Assembly (NCBI RefSeq): GCF_041296385.1
Contig: NC_091014.1
Span: 55,012,078-55,076,077, forward strand
Length of the DNA stretch: 64,000 bases
Direction: 5' to 3'
Source of the DNA: Aphelocoma coerulescens
Taxonomy: Eukaryota > Chordata > Aves > Passeriformes > Corvidae
A program made the position numbers and the translations under genes. Below the pieces are notes generated by a model. It was not told the origin of the DNA and searched no databases. It was given only the letters and a program-made list of their open reading frames with translations. This document shows, piece by piece, positions 49,740-59,549 of this stretch; within the stretch, counting starts at the first letter, position 1, and each line of letters begins with the position of its first letter.

Positions 49740-51900
49740 AAACAGAATTAAATGTTATGAAAAGAATCAGCAGTAACTAGATGGGTGATACTCTTAGTTG
49801 AGGGGGTTGGGAACTGTGTGATTGATAAATCCACAAACATCAAGGAGGGCTTTTTTTCAGGCTCCTGGCATTCAAAATGACAAATAGAGGAACGAGGTCT
49901 ACTGGTGCAGAATATGAAACTGGATATTATAGGGATAATATCAATCTGCAAGAATAGTAATCATGGCTTTAACATGCATTCAAGATTATGTGTGGTTCAG
50001 ATAGGGTAGATGTAAAAGGTGATAGGCTGTGTTGTATGCAGTAGACTGTAAAGAAGAAAGCAGAGTAATACTGATAATGCAGGATTTGTTTCTGGTCAAA
50101 TTGCTGTGGGGAAGAATGGTAAAAGAGGTCCCAGGGGAAGTACTGTGAGTCTGCTGTAATCTCTCACAGGATTGGATTCGGATAGAAATTTGAGGCTCGG
50201 AAATGATACTATTCCCAGTACCATTAGAGAGATAAATATTAGTATGAGAAACTTTAATTTCTCAGATACTGCTAGGAGAACAAATACTGCTAATAATCAT
50301 TGGGTCAAAAGATTTTTGTCATTGTAGCATCATTACCTGTTGTTGACACGGTGAGTAGATTATTGGTGCTATGACTACTACTGGAAAACAAGCTGTTCAG
50401 GAGCCTCCATCTCCCCACCTTTGGATGGGGTGATCATGATAGAGGCTTTGATACATGAAGCAATATATTTAATGAAGTCAGTGCAGCCCTGGATGTAGAA
50501 TGGTGTGGTTTGGGTTTGGTGCGCTTTTTCGGTTGTTCAGGTGGGACCTTTTTTTTGTTTGGTTTTTAGAAGCACTTTGGATACAAAGTATGGTATGTGC
50601 AAAGGGGAGAAATCCTCTAAGAAGAAACTTCAGCCCAACCTTATAAAGGCTTTAGGTGAAAAAAGAAGCCAATTTACAAAAGAGAATTTATCAGCAGATA
50701 TTGCTGTGCCTTTAAAATCAGTAGGGATGAAATGAGAACTGCCAAAAATCAGGCTGAATTAAACCTTATAAATGTTGCTAAGGAAATGGGTGACAGTTTC
50801 TCAAAATACAGTTAGAGAGAAGGGAGGAGGTGGGGCCACTTAGTGTTGAGGATAGGGTAGTTAAGAGGATGCTCTTGTGGTCACAGAATTGAATAAATCT
50901 TTGTTGTTTTAAGTAGAGTTGATCTTGGGAGCAGGGGCAGGATTGGTAAAGGGCATGAACCTACCGTAAGAGCAACCACACCGGACATTTGAAAGATTCT
51001 AGTTAGTGCAGGTAGGCTGGGCTGGGAAGCAGAGTTGCCTGGGGAAGGGGGGTGCCTGTTCCTGAGACTGAAAGAACTGGTTCATGCAGTTGCAGATCTG
51101 GTACAAGTTTTAATCTATCAAATAAGAGTGCTGTCATATGTTTGGAGAACAGGAAGTGGAATAGATCTATTGCTGGTAGAGAGTGATCTGAGTAAATACA
51201 GACCTGTTGGCCCAACCTCAGCTGCATGCTGACACAGAAAAATTAATTAAAGGCTTGGATACAAATAAAAAATGCGATAAAAGGCAACACAAATCCATTA
51301 AAACTGAGTTGTGCCGTATCAGCCTGTCTGCTTTTAAGGTAACCGATTTTCTTACCTTGATAATGGGCATTTTACATAATGGGATGACGTCTCTTACTTA
51401 GACAGGTTCTACAGCATCTGATGTGGTGCTACAGAGGAAAGTACTAACGAGACTAGAGAAGATGCAGTTTAGAGCTGCAATTGTGAAACAGCTAACGTTG
51501 TTTTGGGTGATGTCTTTAAAAATAAAGATGAGCACAGGCTAGATCAGGTGCAAGAACATGCTTCTAGAGGTTGGGGAATAGCTAGCCTGTCATGTGACAG
51601 AAGACTGGAACAGCTGCGTGTTTGGATGGTTAGAGAGGGGATACATGAGGAAGGCTCGTTGTAAGGGAAAGAGAAAATATGGCTAAACCATAGGACAGTA
51701 CTAGCACAAGAGGAAAGGAAAGACAGAAATTGCTCAGGAATAGCATTAAGCTTGAGAGCACAGATCCCAGATACTCTAGAGCAGCCTTTTTGCTGGGATA
51801 GTGTAGCTGTAAAACCTAGCTCTAAGATACAGTGTGATAGATTTTATGAGAAGTTAAGTTGATGTTGTATGATAGCAGTTGATCTGATTCTGTGTGTCAG
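49740..51900 (+). mobile_element. ancient near-complete CR1 LINE ORF2 relic, + strand
   Basis: This 2.2-kb relic follows old amniote CR1 in order. At 49866-50330 it tracks the apurinic endonuclease (pattern LN.RG..NK..., ...LLVQ...PDIIGIT..W.NSSHDW, then the MGDFNFPDI-like block GAAACTTTAATTTCTCAGAT). At 50700-50810 it encodes SRDEMRTAKNQAELNLI, the linker just ahead of RT. At 51190-51230 it encodes KYRPVGPTSAAC, the NYRP-SLTS motif of LINE reverse transcriptase. At 51560-51660 it follows the post-RT region, and at 51690-51880 the C-terminus (..R.....KL......R..FF..R, then WN.LP position). The YADD-type catalytic block appears deleted between about 51400 and 51560. Numerous stops and shifts show it is dead. 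The 5' limit is approximate. Confidence 0.78.
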
Positions 51901-54900
51901 AAGATCTTTTCCTGTCTACATATTTCTGTAAATTTAAAATTATTCATATATGTAAACATCTGCAGGAGCAAGGGTATGATTTTATAACAGTTACCTAACT
52001 TGTGTTACTGGAAATGCATGGGCATAGTAGGTTGGTTGGTAATGTAGTTGGACTATTATCTTAAAACAGAATTACAGAGTGCAGCGCCATCTTATATTTG
52101 ACTAATATTTATTGTAAGTCAGTGTGCAGTAGTAAACCAGCCCTTGTGGCCAGTCTTGCAGAAAATTCAGTAGTTTATTACTGGTCAGTAAAGTCCTGCT
52201 GTGTCCATCTTGGCAACTACAAGTTTAAAACTGGCTTTTGTCATATAATTATCTGAGGGACACAGGAAGTGTGATGCTTTGTTACCAAGTATCACCCCAG
52301 TATCTTAATGCTGGTTAAGTCATGGTATTTAAGCCTACATCAAAAACTTTTAAAGCATAGCAGTTTTATTGGATTTGTAGTTAAAACAGCAGAGGAGCTT
52401 AGGTGGTGCTCCCCATCCTTGTTTTGTTTTGCCTATTTGATGGGTATTTATAGATAGGAAGATATCTGCACTAGGATTTGGAAATGTTTTATTCCCCTGA
52501 GGCCTGGTTGGAAATGACAAGAATTGGATTGTGAAATAAATGTAAGATTTTTAACTTAGTTAGGCATTTGGTTTTAAAACCTGGGGCAGTAATATGAAGT
52601 AGCAAAAACAGGCTGTAGAAAAGACTTTGGGTTTGTATAAATTAATGCCTTTTCATAAAAAGATTTTATTGGAGATAATAAATTGCTTGAGTGCATAGTA
52701 ATGAGCTATGCAAAAGAATGAAGGGCAGGCACCTTTTGAACATGTAGTTACAGAAAACAGAAGGAAATAAAAAAGTATTGGTTGTTCAGAGGAAACCAGA
52801 TTCTATCTGTGCCCCCAGGCAGGGCATTCGGGGAGTGCTTCGAGGTTGCCAAAAAGCCCTCTGGTGAGGAGGTGGGGGCATAATGGTGAGGAGGAAGGGG
52901 CGTTATGGTGAGCTTCAGAATCATAATGGTGAGCTCCAGAATCATAATGGTGAGCTGTTTTGGGTCTGGGGCTAAGTAAGTTGGCCAAAGGCAGAATGAG
53001 ATGGAAGTTCATTGTGGGAGCCTCATCCTTTTTCCCCAGTGAAGAGATCTAGAAGCATAGCTGCTTTCCCATTTATGGGCAACTGATTTCTCTGTCTGTG
53101 CAAATCTTCACACAGAAACAATGGCTATAGAAACTTTCATTTATTTATTTATTTTAGATGTAGAAAATGCCATGCTCTGCAAATACTCTCCAATATACTC
53201 TCCAAATCGGTCATGCTCCTATTGTAAGGAAGGAGTGGCCCTGTGGCCCTAAGAAAGATGATGAGAGTGGGCGACAGCTGCTATAACCACTCACCCAGCT
53301 CATAGCTGTCCTTTTCCGAGGCGTCTCAGAAAGAAAGGGCAGTGGGAGCAGAGGATGAGCCAAGAGCTGTCCTGCTGGGCTGAGTGGGTCGGAGGGCTGT
53401 GGATTAGGCACCCCTAAGGTCTGTGCATGCAAATTGTGCTAGATAATGATCCACATATCTTGAAGAAAAAGTAAATCTCAAGTTTAACTCTTTCTGAGGG
53501 GAAGGAAATTATGTGTAACGCTGCCCCAGAGCTAGGCTGAGGCAGCTGTTCAGTGGTGCACAGCAGCACTACAGAAAAGTTAAAGATTAGAAATGCAAAA
53601 AGCCCCTGACTTTATGCATTTAAAATGGTATGTGTGGGGGAAATTTGGCTAGCCCTTCTTGGGTTTGATCACTGTAGCATGTTTATTTTTGAAACCTCAG
53701 AGGGAGGGGTTTTATCCCTGCTATCCTTTGGAGGAAGGTGGGAATCTTTTGTGGGCTTGGGCTGTTAACTCTTTGAGAACCCAGGTTTTGGCCAGTGTCA
53801 GGCTGGTGTGGTTTTTTGTAGTGATGGGTGAGATCTCATGCAATTTGTTGTGGGAGGTCAGGCTCCCTTGGTGCACCTCCTGGCCATGGTGTATCTTCTA
53901 AGAATCAGCAGTGGATGTCTGGTAACGTGGCCGGCATGTGGGGCTGCTGGGGTGAGCCTACTGGCCAAGCAGCTCCCCATCTGTCCCCGTCGGTCAGGGA
54001 GCAGATTCCTCTCTGGGAATGAGGAGGATGGGCTTCCTAAAATGGGCACAGCAACTGGCCCTGCCCAGCCTTGCCCCCTTCTCCCTGCTGCTCACCGTCC
54101 TGTATGACAGAGTTAATCCCCCTCACCACCCCCAGTTTGACTGGAACAGCTGAGGGGGACAACCCACCGGCCCAAGGCTGGGGCAGTGGGGGCCATTCCA
54201 GGGCCCAGCTCCCCCCGCAAGCCCCGGTTCCAGCAGCTGTCCCTGCTTGCCTCAGCTGGGGAGGGAGGAGAAGCGTTAAACGATACGGGCACACACTCCC
54301 TTGTGAAAGAGATCCCTTCAGTCTGAGATATCAGTGTGGCTTCTCCCCTCTCCCTCCCTCCGTCCCTGACACCAAAGGGTTTTACTATGCTAATCCCAGC
54401 ACCTGTCCCTGCAGAGGACAGCAAGAAGGGTATGGTGGTGGGGGAGGAACAGTCCCATATGTTTTTCCCTGTCCTGGATTGGGAGTGTTCCCTCTGACGC
54501 ACCTAGAGCCCAGAACATATGCTCTTTTCAGATCCTAAATGCTGTTTGCTTCCTCCCATCCCTGGCAGCAGTGGCTGCGAAGATCCTGTGTCCCCCTCTT
54601 CCTCGCAGTTGCTCTGTTTGCTGCCCGGGAATCGCAGGACACTCCTCAGTCGAGGCTTGCAGGGCCGTTTTCAGTAGAGGATTTCTAATTTTAGGAACCT
54701 CTGCCGCCTATGGTTGAGTGCTGCCTTGCTGGATCCCAGAAGAGAGGGGCTGAGCTGTGCCGAGCCAGGCAGCTCCTTTTTATTTTCAGCTGAGCTAGTG
54801 TCAACCTGAGTGGCCCCAGAGGCCTGAGCCAAACACTGCGCAGGGCTGCCAGAGTCCTTCCCACAAGGCTGAAAGACGGAGACTCAGATTTGAAGCTTCC

Positions 54901-57900
54901 AGTCCTGTGTCCATTTGGCCTTTAGCTGGAGGATCTTTGGCTATGTATGGTGTATATTGTATGGATTACCAATACCCAGTTGTCCAGGTAAGCAAAAGGA
55001 CAGCGGCGACTTTAAAGAGTTTTGGTCTTTGCTCTGTATGTTATTTGGACAGAATTGGAGCTTACATGCTGGTTTTGTAGAAGGACACCGCTTCTGAGCT
55101 GGGCTTCTTGTGTCCCAGGCCTCTGCCCGGAGACCCTGCAGAGGGCTTTGAAGCTCCTACACCAGAGCAGTACATTTGATACTTTTTAACTCCAAGATTT
55201 GTCTTGTTTGAGACTTGTGTATTTTGGTTCGCATTTTTGGCCTGTTTCTTTGTTTGTTTGTAGGGGGGGTTGAACTGACAGCAGTGCTGTGCTCTGTGAA
55301 CCAGTGTGTTGTTGCGTGTCTTACTGCGTTGTTGGGGCACATGTGACTTGTACGTGTGACTGCAGCCTGTCCCACAGGGATGCTGAGCCACACAGAGCAG
55401 CTCCTCACCTATTCTCCTCCTCCCTCCTCCGAAACCACCCACAAAACCTCCGACAAAGTCTCATTTGTCACGTTTTTGCTTTTAGAGGTCCAGAGAGGAT
55501 GTGTAGGGTGAAGGGAACGGGTGGGTTTGAGAGCAGCGCTCGGGGCTGGGCAAAGCCTGTATTGCAGCCTCTGCTGGGGGAGGGGGCTATATTTGGAGCA
55601 CACGTGAGATTTGCTGGCCCAGAGTGTGGAGTCTTGGAGAAGACAGAGGCTGTGTGGGTCAGGCTCAAATACTTTTGGAGCCAAGTGACAGATGATGTTC
55701 TCTAGGCAGTCCTTGGCTATTCAGTGTCAGCACTCCATGTCCTTACAGGCACCAAGTTTATCCAGAAAATGTGAAATGTAAACTAGCAGTTCACGATTAT
55801 CTATGGTGAGATACATCAGATAGCCACTAAATAGCATTTTGTTAGGTTACCTTGTATCAGGGGTTTTATTACCCACATGAATAGAATCCACCAGCAGAAG
55901 TGTGTCTTTTGGTTGTTAAGATTTGTTCCTGATAAATTGGTGCTTTGCACTTGAAACTCTTTTTTTCTTCCCTCTGGCCTTGGTCCAGCTGGCAGGTTTG
56001 CTCCATCTAAACTTGAGCCAGCACAGAAATGCAGGTAATGGGATGTTAAAATTGAAGGGTATGCTTTCTTTCCACCCTTAGCAGCAAAGGGTGAAAAATA
56101 GCATAGCAAAAAAAAAAAAAAAAAAAAAAAGAGAAAACAAATCCTGAAGCTTCCTGAAAGCAGAGTATTTGTGGACTCCTCCTCTTCCTAGTTCCATGAT
56201 TTCTATGAGTGTTAAACTAACCCAAGCATTTAAGAGTGTACATGTAGACTACTTAGTCAAACTAGAGGTTAGTTCTTCATCTGTGCTCTCATCTGTGTGA
56301 TTTCAGTGGCCTTGTCCTGTAGCCTGCTTCATAAACATCCTTCTCCAGCTTCTTTGCCATTAGGATTTGAATGGTAGGAGCTAACCAGAAACTATCATGT
56401 ACATCTGCACGAACACAGAAGAGACTATAAAAGTGTCACAGACGTGCTCAGGTGGGAGCAATGAGCTTTGCTTGGCATGATGAGCTCGATCAGCTGTGCC
56501 CTGGCAGTGCAGAGACAGACTAGTTAAATTTGCCCAAAGTTATTTCAAAACGCTACTTCTACAGCACAGTAACGAAGTTTCGATGCATATGTGCCCGTGA
56601 TGCATGAGGAACTGTAAGAACTCATAAGTATTGGCATCTCGAGCTGTTCTGAATACATTGCTTTTTGAATAAATGCGGTAAGTAGGAAGGGGTGATCTCG
56701 TGGCTCTGAGCTATGTGTTCTTCAGGCTTCCAGCCTTCAGCTCTGCTCGTGCTTCTCTGTTCTTTTCAGCAGCAAGATTTCAGTTTGGGGTTTAGTTTTG
56801 CTTAGTAGAAGGTGGCAAACTGTGATGGTAAATTTAGGAGTGGTCCCATGATTCTCACATAGGAGGAGCTAAGTGGAGGTCCACTAAACTTAGTCTGCAT
56901 GGCCGTGAGATAACATCTGAACCTCCATCCCTCAGTGAGGAAAAATGAGTTGCACAGATTCACCAATTAATTTTGTAGGCCTTGCTCATTATCAGGTGTT
57001 GCTCCTGGGCTCCAGTAGAACCGAAGAAACAAAGATCTTAGGTGTTGCCATGTCTGGTCATGTTTTGCATGGTATTTTTTAGGTATTTTTTGGAACTCTG
57101 TATCAGATGCTCATTTAATCTGGTTTTGCAGCAGTGAGAGCTCTTGCAGACCTGTGTTTCTTGTTGCCTAAGCACATCCACTGAAAATTGGGTCTTTTCT
57201 CTTGCTCAACAGGAGCAAAGGTGGATAAATTCCCAGCATGGGGGAGGAGAAGCTTTCTGGTCCACAGTGGAGATGAAAGAGGGACACCAGCAGTAGATCA
57301 CAGTGAAGGGAATTCCCACTCTGCTGGCACGTGAGCAAAGCAGATGTACCAACTGGGTGGTGGTAGGCAGTGCGAGGGAAGGTTCTGTCCATGGTTGGGC
57401 ACCTCTTTTTCCTTAGAAGACTCTCTCTGATGGCAAATATTTCTAGGAGTTCCTCAGGTGAAGGCCAAAATGGAGTAGAAGTGGGGCTATTCTGGTTAAC
57501 AGTAGTGGGATGATGTTCTGAATGTGGGATGATGTGCTACAGCCCTAGATCTGGGACAGGAAGATGCTACCTTATGGCACAGACAAGACTGAGTGAACAC
57601 AACAGTTAAAGTACTTAAGTGGAGAGAATAAGGAGATTATCCTGAGTGATTTGCAGAGGTCTGATGAATAAGATGCACAATGCTGAAACCTGGTGCTTTG
57701 TCATGTCAAAGGTTTAAGGAGGTCACTGTGTTTTTTGCTGCTTTGAAATGGAATTTACACTTGACCTAGAACTGTGCTCCAGAATCTCAGGTTTGTAATA
57801 GGGGAGGAAAAACCAAATCCACTACTTCCCCTGTTTTTGCAACACTGCATGTAAATATGTAGTATTGTAACTTGCGAGTTACCAGAGAGGGTGAGATAAC

Positions 57901-58929
57901 ACAGAAAAACGTGGACTCTGACTCAGAGGCCTGTGGGCTGCAGCCTTGGAGGCTGGCTCCCTCCCAGAGGATCCCACGTCACAGTTTGGTCGTGTTGGCC
58001 GGCTGGCCCATGGCTCTCTGCCTCCATGCACTGGTGGCAGTAAGGGCTTCTGGTGTCTTGGTCTCCTCCTTTTCATGACAGAGGAGGGGACTGGCCCGTG
58101 ACATGTGCTCCTGCTGGCCTCCTGCTGAATAAGGAGAGAAAGGGCAAGGGAAGGGAAGGAAGAAGGGAGGGAGCCAGAGATCAGTTTGCAGTGAGTGAAA
58201 TTGGGAAACTAAAAAGCATCATGGGTCAGCATGAGCTGCCTGCAGAGCAGTGCCGTAGCAGAAGCCGATGAAGCAAAACCACTAGGCTTTTTTTTTTTTT
58301 TTTTTTTTGCATGTGTAAATTATAACTGGGCATATTCATGCAAAGAAGAACACATGGGGATGCAAGGTGTTACTGTGCTGTAATTTGGCTTCTCTGCTGC
58401 TAAAGCCTGGGGAGTCTCTTGAGTACCAGGTGTCAAGAAGAGATACATCAGAGGGACAACTTGCCTGAGCTGGTTTTATCTCTGCGTCATGAGCACTGGA
58501 GCATCAGTACAGTCTTCTTGTCTAACCACGGAATTGGCAGTCCTGCACTCAGCCCTGTCCGTGGGTTTCCATGGGTGCAATGTTGGGAAAAATCAATCAA
58601 GAGCATCTCAGATCCCGTCTGGCAAATGGGGTAGCAGTGTATCGCTCTGTTTTACGGGGTCGCTGAGAGAACAGATGCTGTCAACCGTGGCGTGCTCAGG
58701 TGCTCAGGGCCAGATGCTTGCTGAAGATAAATGGGAGGGAAAAAAGCAAGCTGGGAAGGAATCCAGCAGTCTCCAGGTTTTATGATGTTGGAAATGCAGA
58801 TCCTGGCACGGATACTGCTTCCGGTTCATCCAACACACCGTGTAACCCACGCGTTCTCGCTTTTGTGGCAGGAGGGAGGTCTATGCAAAACTGACATCTC
58901 TCTCTCCAGCATCCTCCAGCCGGGAGATG
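51901..58929 (+). other. RBFOX2: RBFOX2 intron, sixth segment
   Basis: Intron containing a small minisatellite (52862-52960), a GC-richer stretch at 53900-54650 without a clear CpG island, an A23 tract at 56108-56130 and a T21 tract at 58288-58308. Overlapping frames of 120-155 codons in the GC-richer part have no motif I recognise. No exon with recognisable homology was found. Confidence 0.6.
52862..52960. repeat. 21-bp minisatellite, about four degenerate copies
   Basis: Units share the core ATAATGGTGAG. The clearest are 52921-52941 (TCATAATGGTGAGCTCCAGA) and the copy starting at 52942. Earlier, more divergent copies begin near 52878 and 52901, and the leading GGTGAGGAGG is a further partial unit. 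Each unit contains a GGTGAG donor-like string. Confidence 0.8.
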
Positions 58930-59446
58930 CTCTTTGCCGTCTGGTGAGGTCCAGGCGAGGGAGGCCTGGGGCACTAGGAATGGTAGGTGCGGCGGAGCTC
59001 GGGCCGGCCGTGGGGTTGTGCCGGCCGGGACCGGCGCTGCATGGGGCCACCTTCGCTTTTGTTTCCAGCTCGCGTTTGCGCCTTCGCCGAGCCTCCTGCT
59101 TCCCGGGGAGCGGTGGGGAGTCCCGGCGGGCGGGCGAGGGAGCGCCTCGCTGGGGCGGGGGGTGGCCATGCCGAGCCGAACCCAGCCGGGCGGGGCGAGG
59201 CGGGGCGCGGCGGGGGCGGCCCCGGCTCGCATTAATTATCTTCGGCATTCGGGGCGGCGCTTCCCGCAGCCATCTGGCTGAGCCGGGGGGGCGGCGGGCG
59301 GGGGGGGAGGGAGGGGGAAGAAGGGGAGGAACACGGGAGAAGAAAGAGAGGAAAAAGGGCTCGGGGAGCACCGCGCCGGCGAGGCAGCGCAGCGCAGGCA
59401 CCCGCCGCCCGCCTCCACGGGGCTGCTGCTTTTTTATTTAATTTTA

Positions 59447-59456
<10 letters not shown>

Positions 59457-59479
<23 letters not shown>
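59457..59479. repeat. RBFOX2: T23 tract in the 5' UTR of the MEKKKMVTQ exon
   Basis: An uninterrupted T tract preceded by TTTTTATTTAATTTTATTTTTTTC. It ends 43 bases before the start codon, inside an otherwise GC-rich island. In mRNA it would be a U-rich element in the leader. Confidence 0.85.
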
Positions 59480-59522
59480 AATTTCCCCTCTCCCCTGCGG
59501 CCGGCCTCCCCCATTTTGGTTT

Positions 59523-59549
59523 ATGGAGAAAAAGAAAATGGTAACTCAG
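59523..59549 (+). CDS. RBFOX2: RBFOX2 alternative first coding exon (MEKKKMVTQ)
   Basis: The nine codons ATG GAG AAA AAG AAA ATG GTA ACT CAG encode MEKKKMVTQ, the leader I know from the short RBFOX2 (RBM9) isoform, where it is followed by GNQEPTTTPDAM. The donor CAG|gtaagg follows at once and leaves phase 0, the same as the exon at 10163-10213, so both can splice to the same downstream exon. The first ATG is chosen because it matches the known leader and an in-frame TAA lies upstream at 59439-59441. A second in-frame ATG (codon 6) could also start. This isoform lacks the NEPL segment and the long distal N-terminus but keeps the RRM and C-terminal parts encoded downstream of the window. The exon sits in a CpG island, so expression is likely broad. 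The 5' UTR part is not delimited here. Confidence 0.95.

Noticed and set aside
53900..54650. GC-richer stretch with 120-155-codon frames as a possible exon
   Set aside because: CpG content is not strongly raised, the frames overlap in opposite directions and no motif or clear splice pair is seen.
55816..56130. A23 tract as a possible retroposed gene or SINE tail
   Set aside because: No recognisable gene body, SINE promoter boxes or target-site duplication upstream.
58731..59441. 236-codon frame through the CpG island, plus several antisense frames of 115-191 codons
   Set aside because: Stop codons are rare in GC-rich sequence. The frames overlap on both strands, lack motifs, and the + frame ends at the TAA upstream of the known MEKKKMVTQ start.
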